DNA of 64,000 bases from Bacillus piscicola (GCF_022458745.1 NZ_JAJJJF010000001.1:62001-126000); one strand, 5' to 3'; counted from the first letter of the stretch, positions 17,669 through 27,024 are shown. The notes: generated by a model from the letters alone, not told the origin. Program-made: numbers and translations.

Positions 17669-18344
17669 GTCGTGAAAAAGGGGCTTGGTGAAGATAACGT
17701 CGTCATAGAGGTGGTATGCGGTCGTGAAAAAGAGGATTGGTAAAGATAGCGACATCATAGAAGGCGTATGCAGTCGTGAAAAAGAGGATTGGGAAAAATA
17801 ACGACGTCATCGAGACCGTATGGAGCCGTGAAAAAGGGGCTTGGCGAAGATAACGTCGTCATAGAGGTGGTATGCAGTCGTGAAAAAGCGGATTGGTAAA
17901 GATAGCGACATCATAGAAGGCGTATGCGGTCGTGAAAAAGATTATTGGGAAAAATAACGACATCATCGAGACCGTATGGAGTCGTGAAAACACGGATTGG
18001 GAAAAGTAACGACGTCATAGAGGGTGTATGCGGTCGTGAAAAAGAGGATTGGGAAAAATAACGACGTCATAGAAGGCGTATGCAGTCGTGAAAAAGAGGC
18101 TTGGTGAAGTTAACGGCGTCATAGAAGTGGTATGCGGTCGTGAAAAAGAGGATTGGGAAAAATAACGACATCATCGAGACCGTATGGAGTCGTAAAAAAG
18201 AGGCTTGGTGAAGTTAACGGCGTCATAGAGGGTGTATGCAGTCGTAAAAAAGCGGATTGGTGAAAATAACGACATCATAGCAGCGGTATACGATTGTGAA
18301 AAATTGCTAAGCAGAAAATGGCAGCGTTGAATCTATGTAAAGAG
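17669..18344. repeat. 52-bp repeat array 4, sequence type B (13 monomers)
   Basis: Monomers begin GTCGTGAAAAAG at 17669, 17721, 17773, 17825, 17877, 17929, 17981, 18033, 18085, 18137, 18189, 18241 and a decayed one at 18293, every step 52 bp. The sequence is unrelated to the GGTCTTATGA dyad, though GTCGT and ACGAC form a weaker inverted pair inside it. Three variants (endings GGTGGTATGC, GGCGTATGC, CCGTATGGA) recur in a-b-c-a-b-c order over the first six units, giving a 156-bp higher-order repeat. The next 52-bp step lands on a dyad monomer at 18345. Confidence 0.95.
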
Positions 18345-18421
18345 CGTCTTATGAAACTGTTATAAGACTAAAACTAAAAAGATCACTGGGTAAATTGGTC
18401 TTATGAGTTGCTTATAAGTCT
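18345..18421. repeat. Two 52-bp dyad monomers in phase with array 4
   Basis: Dyad units at 18345 (GTCTTATGA ... TTATAAGAC) and 18397 (GGTCTTATGA ... TTATAAGTC) follow the last type B unit (18293) at the same 52-bp step. The remaining 150 bp up to the kinase gene hold no clear promoter. Confidence 0.9.
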
Positions 18422-18577
18422 GCTTTTAGCGCCAAAGTCCATGAATTGGTGTCTAATCGGGGCGGTTATGTAAACGGAGAGGGTGCGGCAGCCCCTGTTC
18501 TTGAGTATTTGAAAGTCTTCGCTCCATTCAAGTGTCTTTTATAGTAAAATCGACAAAAAGGAGAGGGGGCTCGGGTT

Positions 18578-20590
18578 TTGTTGAAACGATGGGTGTGGTT
18601 GTTTTGTGTTCTCGGCTGGTTTGCGTTTCCGGCGCTGCTTGATGCGGAACAGGAGGCAGCAAAGGCACACAAAGAGGATGTCGAGGAGCAGGAACGGGTA
18701 TGGATTGCCGCGTATGATCCGGATTTGCCGCCGATGCACATAGAGGGGGAGGGAAAGGAGTTAACGGGATTTTCCGTGGATGTGTTAAACAGCGTTGCGG
18801 AGCGAACAGGAATGACGATAAAATATGTCCCCCTGTCGAAAGAGGAGTCTCTTGCAGCGATCGAAGCGAATGAGATTGACATGATTTTATCGATCAATTT
18901 TTCGGAACGGCATGACAGCGTGCTGGATTTCAGTGATTCTATTCTCTCCACTGCTGCGGGCATTCTTGTACCCGCCGACACAGATAGCATTCACGGGATC
19001 TCCGACGTCGCGTCCCACACGGTGGCGGTACAGCGGAATACGGTGGAGTATGATTTTTTGCAAAATATCAGGCGCGTTAAGTATCAGGTAACGAGTAATC
19101 AAGTAACGGCCCTACAGGTTATGGATCAGGGGAGGGCTGATGCGGTTGCGGGCAATGTGTTAACGGCGGAATATTTTCTTAAAACCCATAATAGGGAAGA
19201 CAACTATATCTTTGTTGAAGAACACATGCTGCCGCTTGAGTATTCGATTGGGGTCGGAAAGGAAAAATACACACTATTAAATCAATTGAACCGCGGTATT
19301 CGGGAAATGAAAAGTGACGGGACGTATACCGAGTTGTACGAGAAATGGTTTGGCGAGGAAGCGGGACTCGCGCCTGAACATTTGTGGACGGCTATCCGCA
19401 TTATTGGCACGCTGCTCGTGATTGCTATTATCATCATTCTTATTTGGGTACGTTGGAACCGGCAGCTGCAAAGGGAAGTAGCGAGGAAAACGAGTGACTT
19501 GCATGATGTGAATGAATCGTTGAAAGAGCAAATGGAACAGACCAAAAACAGTACAGAATTTCAACGACAAATTTTAAATTCCAGTCCGCGCGGGATTATA
19601 ACGATGAACGAAAAGGGACGAATTTCCTCGATGAATCCGCGGGCACAAGACATTCTCGGTATAAAAGAACACATAGAAGGTCAGGCGTTTACCAGCCATC
19701 CTTTTTTAAAAAAGCTATTAGAAGAAAAATTCCCTATCGTGCTGAAAGGGGAGGGGAAACAATATTTAGGACTGGAAACCACACGGATGACAACAGACAA
19801 TCAGCTGCAATATTTGCGCTACTATGTTTACCCGTTATACGACTTTACTGGTAGTGTGACAGGAATTATTTTTGGGCTAGAAGATAATACGGAAGAACAG
19901 ATGATGCGGCTGCAAGTGTTCGAACAAGAAAAAAGCCAGGCACTGGTCAGGGTCGTTGCCGGTATCGCGCACGAGATTCGGAATCCGCTATCGTCCATCA
20001 AGACATTTGTCGAGCTCTTGCCAAAGAAATTTCAGAGCATGACATTTAGAGAGAAAATGACGGCTTTTGTGCCCCAGGAAATTGACCGCCTGAATCAGCT
20101 GATAGAAGGTCTGATTGATTACGCCCGGCCGGCTAAACAACAAAAGGAAGTAATCGACGTGACGCGCGTCCTGCAAGACTGTGCACTGTTATTTGAGGCA
20201 ACTGTTGAGAAAAAAGGATTTGATTTGCATGTAGAATGGTCGGAAAATTTATATATGAAAGCAGACGCGGACCAGTTGAAACAGGTTATTATTAATTTAA
20301 TCATTAATGGAATCGATGCCATGGAAGAAACGAATAACAGAGGTTTGACCTTGTCTATGCGAGCGTGGCAGAAAGAGGACCTTATTCACATCGTACTGGA
20401 GGATGAAGGGCCGGGGATAGCGGAGGACGCGAAACAAAAAGCATTTGAACCTTTTTTTACGACGAAAGAAAAAGGCACTGGCTTGGGATTATCGGTTGCG
20501 TACCAATATGTCAAAGAAAATAACGGTCAGATGGCGATAACGGGAACAAACGATGGAACGACTATCCATTTAACTTTCCAAGCAGCTTAA
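18578..20590 (+). CDS. Sensor histidine kinase with solute-binding (SBP_bac_3) sensor domain
   Basis: A 670-residue membrane kinase. A signal/anchor helix (1-22) is followed by an extracytoplasmic amino-acid-binding-protein-like domain (about 40-265; DLPPMHIEGEGKELTGFSVDV and the closing YEKWFGEE), one transmembrane helix (about 275-296), a short coiled coil, a PAS domain (about 325-440), HisKA with the phospho-acceptor histidine in GIAHEIRNPLSS, and HATPase_c with NLIINGIDAM, DEGPGI and GTGLGLS. It should bind a solute directly outside the membrane. TTG at 18578 (or 18581) follows AAAAAGGAGAGGGGG. It is cotranscribed with the NtrC-type regulator 42 bp downstream. Confidence 0.9.
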   Translation: MLKRWVWLFCVLGWFAFPALLDAEQEAAKAHKEDVEEQERVWIAAYDPDLPPMHIEGEGKELTGFSVDVLNSVAERTGMTIKYVPLSKEESLAAIEANEIDMILSINFSERHDSVLDFSDSILSTAAGILVPADTDSIHGISDVASHTVAVQRNTVEYDFLQNIRRVKYQVTSNQVTALQVMDQGRADAVAGNVLTAEYFLKTHNREDNYIFVEEHMLPLEYSIGVGKEKYTLLNQLNRGIREMKSDGTYTELYEKWFGEEAGLAPEHLWTAIRIIGTLLVIAIIIILIWVRWNRQLQREVARKTSDLHDVNESLKEQMEQTKNSTEFQRQILNSSPRGIITMNEKGRISSMNPRAQDILGIKEHIEGQAFTSHPFLKKLLEEKFPIVLKGEGKQYLGLETTRMTTDNQLQYLRYYVYPLYDFTGSVTGIIFGLEDNTEEQMMRLQVFEQEKSQALVRVVAGIAHEIRNPLSSIKTFVELLPKKFQSMTFREKMTAFVPQEIDRLNQLIEGLIDYARPAKQQKEVIDVTRVLQDCALLFEATVEKKGFDLHVEWSENLYMKADADQLKQVIINLIINGIDAMEETNNRGLTLSMRAWQKEDLIHIVLEDEGPGIAEDAKQKAFEPFFTTKEKGTGLGLSVAYQYVKENNGQMAITGTNDGTTIHLTFQAA

Positions 20591-20632
20591 GCCGCGCTCA
20601 GGCGACGGATGCGAAGATAGGGGGGACGAGAA

Positions 20633-21994
20633 GTGGCCAATATTTTAATCATTGATGATGAACCTTCCATTTGTTCGGCGCTCGAATTTGCCTTAGAAGA
20701 TGCGTACCAGGTAGGAAGTACAACGGATCCGGACGAAGGCCTTCGGATCTTGATGGAAGAACAGATTCATCTTTGTCTGCTCGATTTAAAAATAGGGAGC
20801 CGGGATGGCCTTGACGTTTTGCAGAAAATAAAAAAAGAGCAGCCGGATACAGCTGTCGTTATGATTACCGCTTACGGTACCATTGATTCTTCGGTAAAAG
20901 CTTTACAACTGGGGGCTTATTCCTATTTAACGAAACCTATAAACATGGCGGAGTTGGAGTCGGTTATTGAACGAGCGCTTCATTATACGGAGTTGAATAA
21001 AAAGGTAGAGTACCTAACCGGAGAGCTAGAGCGAAAGTATAATTATGAAGGCATGATTGGGACAAGCCGAGCAATGGAGAGAGTCTATCAAGTAATTAAA
21101 AAAGTAAAAGAAGTCGATACGAGTGTGTTAATTACCGGCGAGAGCGGCACCGGAAAAGAATTGGTTGCGCGGTCCATTCACTTTTCAGGTAAAAGAAGAC
21201 AGCAACATTTGGAGACGATTAACTGTGCCGCCATCCCCGAAGCGCTGCTCGAGAGCGAGTTATTTGGATATGAAAAAGGAGCGTTTACGGGTGCTGATAC
21301 AAAAAAACGCGGAAAATTTCAACTGGCTCATAAAGGAACGATTTTTCTCGATGAGATTGGAGATATGCCGTTAGCCTTGCAGGCAAAGCTTCTACGAGTG
21401 TTGCAGTTAAAGGAAGCGACCCCGCTCGGATCGAATAAATCGGAAAAAGTGGACGTACGTGTCATCGCGGCAACGAATAAAGATTTACAGCAGGCGGTGA
21501 AAAAAGGGGAATTTCGAGAGGATCTTTATTTCCGCCTTCATGTGATTCAGATTCCCTTACCGCCGCTTCGTGATCGAAAAGAAGATTTGCCGTATCTGAT
21601 TAAGCATTATCTCGAAAAGCTTAATCAAGATCTAAACAGGGATGTAAAAGGATTATCGAAAGAAGCAGAAAGTGCCTTATTTCGCTATCATTTCCCGGGA
21701 AATGTTCGAGAGTTGGCAAATATTATCGAAGCTGCTATGGTGTTGTCTGATGGTGACATGGTTGAATTGGATGACCTTCCTCCGTACATACTGGGGGAGA
21801 AATGGACACCTGTTTCGGCAGAAGAAGCAGCCTCCTATTTTGTCGGTTCGACGATGAAAGAAGCGGAAAAACAGATTATTCAAGCAACGTTGAAAGCAAA
21901 TGACGGCCACCGGAAGCAAACCGCGGCAATGCTTGGGATTAGTGAGCGTAGTTTACGAGACAAAGTAAAGATGTACAACGTGACCGATTCATAA
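20633..21994 (+). CDS. NtrC-family sigma-54-dependent response regulator
   Basis: A 453-residue regulator with receiver domain (about 1-120; acidic pair DDE near the N-terminus, phospho-acceptor aspartate in LCLLDLKIG, TAYG and the lysine in LTKP), sigma-54 AAA+ domain (Walker A GESGTGKE, perfect GAFTGA, Walker B GTIFLDEI, R-finger region FREDLYFRLHV) and C-terminal Fis-type helix-turn-helix (RKQTAAMLGISERSLRDKVK). The start is GTG at 20633 behind GGGGGGACG. It should be phosphorylated by the upstream kinase and act on the sigma-54 promoter at 22117, in front of the TRAP genes. Confidence 0.93.
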   Translation: MANILIIDDEPSICSALEFALEDAYQVGSTTDPDEGLRILMEEQIHLCLLDLKIGSRDGLDVLQKIKKEQPDTAVVMITAYGTIDSSVKALQLGAYSYLTKPINMAELESVIERALHYTELNKKVEYLTGELERKYNYEGMIGTSRAMERVYQVIKKVKEVDTSVLITGESGTGKELVARSIHFSGKRRQQHLETINCAAIPEALLESELFGYEKGAFTGADTKKRGKFQLAHKGTIFLDEIGDMPLALQAKLLRVLQLKEATPLGSNKSEKVDVRVIAATNKDLQQAVKKGEFREDLYFRLHVIQIPLPPLRDRKEDLPYLIKHYLEKLNQDLNRDVKGLSKEAESALFRYHFPGNVRELANIIEAAMVLSDGDMVELDDLPPYILGEKWTPVSAEEAASYFVGSTMKEAEKQIIQATLKANDGHRKQTAAMLGISERSLRDKVKMYNVTDS

Positions 21995-22009
21995 GCGGCA
22001 AAATATGCC

Positions 22010-22038
22010 GGGCAGGCAAATATTGCCGCCCTTTTTTT
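22010..22038 (+). terminator. Terminator of the kinase/regulator operon
   Basis: GGGCAGGCAA and TTGCCGCCC pair across a short loop and are followed by TTTTTTT. Confidence 0.8.
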
Positions 22039-22100
22039 ATGCTTTATTTTTAGTAGTTATTTGATATTTCCCTGTTTTAAGGGTTTTCACACGTTTTTTA

Positions 22101-22114
22101 TGAAAGCGTTTTAT
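22101..22114 (+). promoter_or_regulatory. cre-like catabolite control site
   Basis: TGAAAGCGTTTTAT matches the cre core (TGAAA-N-CG-N-T) with mismatches only at the end. It abuts the -24 box of the sigma-54 promoter. The same 14 bases occur before the BCCT gene at 44900. CcpA control is inferred. Confidence 0.45.
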
Positions 22115-22116
22115 TA

Positions 22117-22132
22117 TGGCATGAAGGTTGCA
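22117..22132 (+). promoter_or_regulatory. Sigma-54 (-24/-12) promoter of the TAXI-TRAP operon
   Basis: TGGCATGAAGGTTGCA has the exact consensus GG/GC spacing. It lies 37 bp before the binding-protein start, downstream of an NtrC-type activator gene. Confidence 0.9.
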
Positions 22133-22169
22133 TTATACATAGGACAATACATTCAAAGGGGGAAATAAC

Positions 22170-23153
22170 GTGAAAAAAATGTTGACTGCAGTTATTTCAG
22201 CAGCTTTTATACTTACAGCTTGTGGGAACGATGGAGGTCAATCAACAGAAGAGGGGAGTGCCGGCGCGGCCGGTTCCAGCTTTATTACGATCGCAACCGG
22301 AGGAACGTCCGGTGTATATTATCCGATCGGCGGGGCCATTGCCAAGATTCTTGAAGGTGCAGAGGTCGCGGATACATCGGTACAAGCGACGGGAGCCTCG
22401 GTAGAAAATATTAACCTATTAAGCACAAACCGGGCAGAATTGGCGACCGTTATGTCTGACAGTGCCCTGCAAGCTTACGAAGGCAGTGGTGCGTTCGAAG
22501 AGGAGGAGCCAAGAGAGGACCTTACAGCCATTGGAAATTTATATCCAAACTACGTACAAGTCATAGCACCTGCTGATTCAGGTATTGAAAGCGTTGCCGA
22601 TTTAAAAGGAAAAACAGTCGGAGTAGGAGCGGCGGCGTCTGGAACCGAATTGAATGCGCGCCTTATCTTAGATGCATACGGTTTAAGCTATGACGATATC
22701 GAAGAAGATTATCTATCGTTTGCCGAGTCGGTGGATCAAATGAAGAATGGGATGGTGGACGCTGCTTTTATCAACAGCGGTATTCCGAACTCCGCCGTTA
22801 TTGACTTCTCCACACAACATGATGTGAAAATCCTGCCGATTGAAGGAGAAGAAATGCAGTACTTATTGGATAGCTATCCATTCTTCCAAGAAGGGGTCAT
22901 CGAAGCAGGAATGTACGAAAACGAAGAAGACGTGAATACGGCGATGATACAAAATATTCTCATGGTAAAGTCAAGTCTTAGTGAGGAAGAAGTCTATAAC
23001 ATTACCAAAACGTTATTTGATAACCTGGACTCTTTGCATAGTGCTCATAACGCCGCCAAAAACATTACCGTGGAAGGTGCAGCGGAAAACGTGGTGATTC
23101 CCATTCATGAAGGTGCGAAGAAATATTATGAAGAAGAAGGCGTACTTGAATAA
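22170..23153 (+). CDS. TAXI-family TRAP transporter solute-binding lipoprotein
   Basis: A 327-residue lipoprotein with signal peptide and lipobox LTAC (Cys at about 17), an acidic linker, and the TAXI signature region ITIATGGTSGVYYPIGGAIA. Further family features are VQATGASVENINLL and KTVGVGAAASGTELNAR. It captures a small organic anion or amino acid (glutamate-like ligands are known for the family) outside the cell and delivers it to the fused permease downstream. RBS AAAGGGGG. It is first in a three-gene operon with the DUF1850 protein and the permease. Confidence 0.92.
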   Translation: MKKMLTAVISAAFILTACGNDGGQSTEEGSAGAAGSSFITIATGGTSGVYYPIGGAIAKILEGAEVADTSVQATGASVENINLLSTNRAELATVMSDSALQAYEGSGAFEEEEPREDLTAIGNLYPNYVQVIAPADSGIESVADLKGKTVGVGAAASGTELNARLILDAYGLSYDDIEEDYLSFAESVDQMKNGMVDAAFINSGIPNSAVIDFSTQHDVKILPIEGEEMQYLLDSYPFFQEGVIEAGMYENEEDVNTAMIQNILMVKSSLSEEEVYNITKTLFDNLDSLHSAHNAAKNITVEGAAENVVIPIHEGAKKYYEEEGVLE

Positions 23154-23634
23154 GATCCGATCGCTGAAAGGTAGAGGCGTCTTCATAGCGGCGCCTTTCC
23201 TTCTACTTGTCATAGTATTGTTGACGTCAGCCGGTACTGCTGAAAAAGAGGTAGTGGTGATCCAGAATCAGAGAACCGGAGAGGTGTACGGCGAAGAAGA
23301 AGCTGTCGCCGGCATGAAGCTAACCGTAAGCTGGATTCATTCGGTAGAAAAAACAAAATGGCAGGATACCATTCTCGTGAATGACGAGGGAGAATTGATC
23401 CTTGCCGAAACCCGCTTTCAATCGTACGGAGCAGGAGTGGATCACGAAAGCAAAGAGGACGTCGTTTTGGAAGACGGGAACATTGTATATAAGAACCTTA
23501 ATAAAAAACTGGCGTGTTATCAGTGGATTCATTCTCATGAAGCCGAACACACGGTTACGATAAACGACAACCGCCAACTTAGTAAAGAAATACCGCACCA
23601 TGAAGCGGTAGAAATATGTGTAGAAAGCAGGTGA
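23128..23634 (+). CDS. DUF1850 protein associated with TAXI-TRAP
   Basis: A 168-residue secreted or membrane-anchored protein. A basic N-terminus and one hydrophobic helix (about 18-36) are followed by a beta-rich domain containing SWIHSVEKTKWQDT and ETRFQSYGAGVD, which is the DUF1850 pattern. DUF1850 genes recur between the TAXI binding protein and the fused permease in many bacteria; their role is unknown. The ATG at 23128 lies inside the previous gene (26-bp overlap), indicating translational coupling. Confidence 0.8.
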   Translation: MKKKAYLNKIRSLKGRGVFIAAPFLLLVIVLLTSAGTAEKEVVVIQNQRTGEVYGEEEAVAGMKLTVSWIHSVEKTKWQDTILVNDEGELILAETRFQSYGAGVDHESKEDVVLEDGNIVYKNLNKKLACYQWIHSHEAEHTVTINDNRQLSKEIPHHEAVEICVESR

Positions 23635-23639
23635 GGGAT

Positions 23640-25622
23640 GTGGAGAAAGAAGTGTATAAAGGGAATGATACTCCTCATTTGACCGCCGACATGGAAACCG
23701 ATGAGGAAGTATTGAAAAAATATGACAGTGAATCAAGGTTCCGGGTCTTCCAGAATCCCGTAGTTCCGAAAATTGTAACCATTTTGGCTGTGTTTTTATC
23801 TGTCTATCATTTATATACGTCGTATGTGGGAACACCGCAAACATTGCAGCATCGGTCTCTTCACGTGGCAGTCGTACTCGCGCTTATTTTTATTTTGTAC
23901 CCGCCTTTTAAACGATCAACTGCCAAAAAGGTGCCGATATATGACATCCTGTTTGCACTCATCGCCTTTTCAACAACGGTCTATTTCTTCATTGATTATA
24001 CCGCCATTATGAATCGCGGTGGTCTGCCGAATTCGACTGATCTCTTGTTCGGAGCCATTCTTGTGCTTCTTGTCTTAGAAGCAGCAAGACGTGTTACTGG
24101 CTGGGCTTTGCCGGCACTAGCCGTGCTTTTCTTCTTGTACGGCATGTTCGGAAATATGATGCCGGGAATATTCCGCCACCGCGGCTACACGTGGGAAGAT
24201 TTAGTCGGTTTTATGTACGTGACAACCGAAGGAGTGTACGGCACTGCGATCGGAGTGTCCGCTACGTATATTTTCCTGTTTATTCTATTCGGAGCTTTTC
24301 TCGGAAAGTCGGGGATGGGCCAATTTTTTAATGACCTTGCCTTAGCGGTTGCTGGTCAGTCTAAGGGAGGGCCGGCAAAGGTAAGTGTTATTGCTTCTGG
24401 ATTTTTAGGAAGTATTAACGGTTCCGCGATTGCCAACGTCGTAACAACAGGGGCTTTTACAATCCCATTAATGAAAAAAATCGGCTACAATAGAAATTTT
24501 GCCGGTGCGGTAGAAGCCGCCGCTTCCGTCGGCGGTCAGATTTTGCCCCCGATCATGGGTGCCTCCGCCTTCATTATGGCGGAAATGCTCGGTATCCCGT
24601 ACACAGATATAGCTTTAGCCGCGTTGCTTCCTGCGCTGTTATTTTACGTGGCCAGTATTGTTCAGATTCATCTGCGCGCCACAAAAGATGGATTGAAAGG
24701 GATTTCTCGTGAGAATTTACCGCAAATTAAGCAAGTGATGAAAGAACGAGGTCACTTGTTAATCCCGCTCGTATTCTTACTGTACATGTTATTCTTTAGC
24801 GGTCGCACGATTATCTTTGCAGCTTTCCTGACCATTGTCGTTACCGTTATCGTGGCCATGTTTCGGAAAACGACGAGAATGTCGTTTAGAGACATTGTGG
24901 ATGCCCTGGAAGACGGGGCCCGCACTGCCTTAGCGGTAGCGATTGCCTGTGCGGCGGTTGGTATTATCGTCGGTGTCGCTACGATGACTGGTTTTGGTAT
25001 TAAACTTGCCAATGCTATTGTAACTCTTGGAGGAGCAAGTATTTTACTCACGCTTCTTTTTACCATGGTGGCTTGTATTATATTAGGGATGGGACTCCCC
25101 AGTATCCCGACGTACATCATCACCGCGACTATGGCAGCACCGGCGCTCGTACAGCTTGGAATCGAACCGCTTGTGGCTCATTTATTCGTATTCTATTTTG
25201 GCATCTTTGCCAACATTACGCCTCCCGTGGCCCTTGCCGCTTTTGCTGCGTCCGGAATCGCAGGAGGGCAGGCTATGAGGACCGGCTTCATATCGATGAA
25301 ACTAGCCGTTGCCGGATTCATCGTACCGTATTTATTCGTCTTTAACGACTCCCTGCTCTTGATTCATACAACGATAGGGGAAGGAATTCTTGTTGTCGTG
25401 ACATCTGTCCTCGGTGTCATCATGCTTGGCACTGCGACAGAAGGCTACCTCATGACCCATATGAATCCAATTCTGAGGATCCTATTATTCGCAGGAGCAC
25501 TGATGTTCATGACACCAGCGCTTATCCAGGACGCTATCGGGCTTGCCATTATCGTAGTCACTGTCTTCTTCCAATGGATGAAAGCGAAGAAAAAAGGAAT
25601 CGCAGCCCTCAAAGCCATTTGA
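23640..25622 (+). CDS. Fused DctQ-DctM TRAP permease (TAXI type)
   Basis: A 660-residue membrane protein combining the small 4-helix DctQ-like unit (about 40-190) and the large DctM-like unit (about 200-620) in one chain, as is usual for TAXI systems. Seen: GFLGSINGSAIANVVTTG, GQILPPIMGASAFIMAE, GMGLPSIPTYI and ITPPVALAAFAASGIAGG, the paired re-entrant regions of the large subunit. Transport should be Na+-driven. The start is taken as GTG at 23640 behind AGGTGAGGG, five bases after the DUF1850 stop; an ATG at 23616 lies inside that gene. Confidence 0.9.
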   Translation: MEKEVYKGNDTPHLTADMETDEEVLKKYDSESRFRVFQNPVVPKIVTILAVFLSVYHLYTSYVGTPQTLQHRSLHVAVVLALIFILYPPFKRSTAKKVPIYDILFALIAFSTTVYFFIDYTAIMNRGGLPNSTDLLFGAILVLLVLEAARRVTGWALPALAVLFFLYGMFGNMMPGIFRHRGYTWEDLVGFMYVTTEGVYGTAIGVSATYIFLFILFGAFLGKSGMGQFFNDLALAVAGQSKGGPAKVSVIASGFLGSINGSAIANVVTTGAFTIPLMKKIGYNRNFAGAVEAAASVGGQILPPIMGASAFIMAEMLGIPYTDIALAALLPALLFYVASIVQIHLRATKDGLKGISRENLPQIKQVMKERGHLLIPLVFLLYMLFFSGRTIIFAAFLTIVVTVIVAMFRKTTRMSFRDIVDALEDGARTALAVAIACAAVGIIVGVATMTGFGIKLANAIVTLGGASILLTLLFTMVACIILGMGLPSIPTYIITATMAAPALVQLGIEPLVAHLFVFYFGIFANITPPVALAAFAASGIAGGQAMRTGFISMKLAVAGFIVPYLFVFNDSLLLIHTTIGEGILVVVTSVLGVIMLGTATEGYLMTHMNPILRILLFAGALMFMTPALIQDAIGLAIIVVTVFFQWMKAKKKGIAALKAI

Positions 25623-25652
25623 TACGGTGGCTTGCATCAACCAGACGTCAAC

Positions 25653-25686
25653 CGGTCCCACGAGAAGCACCCGTGGGACCGTTTTT
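25653..25686 (+). terminator. Terminator of the TAXI-TRAP operon
   Basis: GGTCCCAC and GTGGGACC form a perfect 8-bp stem with an 11-nt loop followed by GTTTTTGG. Confidence 0.8.
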
Positions 25687-25707
25687 GGTTGAAATGTGTG
25701 TAAAATA

Positions 25708-25837
25708 AGTCTCAAGAAGCCTCCATAAGACCGGCTTTAGCTAGAAACTATGAAAAAAGTGTCTTATGAAGTCGCCATGAGCCCCTTTTTCAGCCAGAAT
25801 CTATGAGAAAATGTCTTAAGAAAGTTTTTGCATGTGA
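25708..25837. repeat. 52-bp dyad repeat array 5 (3 monomers)
   Basis: Units begin at 25708, 25760 and 25812, 52 bp apart. The linkers (GCTTTAGCTAGAAACTATGAAAA type) resemble the Y linkers of array 6 at 32.5 kb. The third unit runs into the 3' end of the minus-strand CdaR-type gene: its TCTTAAG supplies that gene's stop codon (TTA at 25816-25818). The array separates convergent genes. Confidence 0.85.
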
Positions 25838-27024
25838 AGCAACAGCAGTAACGTCATCGCATGGCGGAATGTCAGTGGGTCGAGGCCGGTGATTTGTTTC
25901 ATTTTTTTGAGTCGGTAAAGCAGGGTATTGCGGTGAATATATAGTTTTTTTGCGGTTTGGGTAATATTTAAGTCGTTGTCACAAAGGCAGTAAAGGGTTT
26001 CGTGGAGCCCTTTATTCCGAGGCGAAAGAAATTGTATCAAAGACGGGTCTAGGGTGATGTCGTCTACCACCTCTTTTTTTACTTCCAATAGTATTCTTTC
26101 CACAAACAGGTCCTGAATCGATAGGATCCCTTCCGAGTATCCGAGACGATCCGCAATCGATAGCGCTTGATGGGCGCCCTGATAGGCGGATCGCATGCTT
26201 GTTATTCCGCAGCACTCTCCTCCTGCCCCCACTAAGAACTGCAGATCGTGTTTTCTTTTTAAAAACTCATACAGCTCCTCGAATTCTTCCATAGGTGTAG
26301 AAGCGTCGTGGTGCCGTTTAAAAATAGAGACGATGTCGTTGTTTGTATGGCAAACGATCGTTTGTGGTTCTTGTAAAAACTCCGTAATCGAATCTATGAC
26401 GTTATGGATCACTTCTAAAAACTTTTCATGATCGAGGTTGTCCGGTTGCGTTCTTGCTGTTTTATCGGTGACCTTAATGGCAAAGGCATACCGTCTCAGG
26501 TCTAAGTTGATATTGTTCACCTGTGCTAACGATTTCATTTGCCCACTGTTGAATTGCCCGTATAGAAGTTCTTGGATAAATAAATCAAAGGCATCGGACC
26601 TGATCTTCGAGAGTTCGAAATGCAAGCGCTGCTGGTACATCATTTCGACCTGATTTTTTATTAATTGAATGTAGCCTCTTACGATGTCCGGATTGCCGCG
26701 TATTCCGACAGCGCCAATGACATTATCAGTAAAAACAATCGGGCAGGCAATGCCGGCATAGGCTCCGGGAATATCTTTCACTTCCTCTTCATCATGCTCA
26801 ATCAACTGCTTATGTTGAAAAACTGCATCAATCCCACCGTGAATCGTATTGATTCTTGATCTGTCTGACGAACCGATAATCAGTCCTGACGAATCAATAA
26901 TCGTCACGGGGTACCCACAAATGTCAGTTGTCTTTTCGGCAATTCTCTGTGCCATACGATGATCTAACATGTTTCTAAGCCTCCCGGAGATTCCAATACC
27001 AATCATTTTGTATAGATTGCACAA
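25816..27024 (-). CDS. CdaR/PucR-family transcriptional regulator
   Basis: A 402-residue activator-like protein. The N-terminal sugar-diacid recognition domain (about 18-150; MAQRIAEKTTDICGYPVTIID, GAVGIRG) is followed by a degenerate GGDEF-like region (about 160-290) and a C-terminal PucR-type helix-turn-helix (NITQTAKKLYIHRNTLLYRLKK). GTG at 27024 follows AAAGGAGG. It is divergent from the reductase, oxidase and TRAP genes by 110 bp and probably controls them in response to a hydroxy- or dicarboxylic acid; the ligand is inferred only from the domain name. The stop codon is formed by the edge of a 52-bp repeat. Confidence 0.85.
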   Translation of the reverse strand: MCNLYKMIGIGISGRLRNMLDHRMAQRIAEKTTDICGYPVTIIDSSGLIIGSSDRSRINTIHGGIDAVFQHKQLIEHDEEEVKDIPGAYAGIACPIVFTDNVIGAVGIRGNPDIVRGYIQLIKNQVEMMYQQRLHFELSKIRSDAFDLFIQELLYGQFNSGQMKSLAQVNNINLDLRRYAFAIKVTDKTARTQPDNLDHEKFLEVIHNVIDSITEFLQEPQTIVCHTNNDIVSIFKRHHDASTPMEEFEELYEFLKRKHDLQFLVGAGGECCGITSMRSAYQGAHQALSIADRLGYSEGILSIQDLFVERILLEVKKEVVDDITLDPSLIQFLSPRNKGLHETLYCLCDNDLNITQTAKKLYIHRNTLLYRLKKMKQITGLDPLTFRHAMTLLLLLHMQKLS

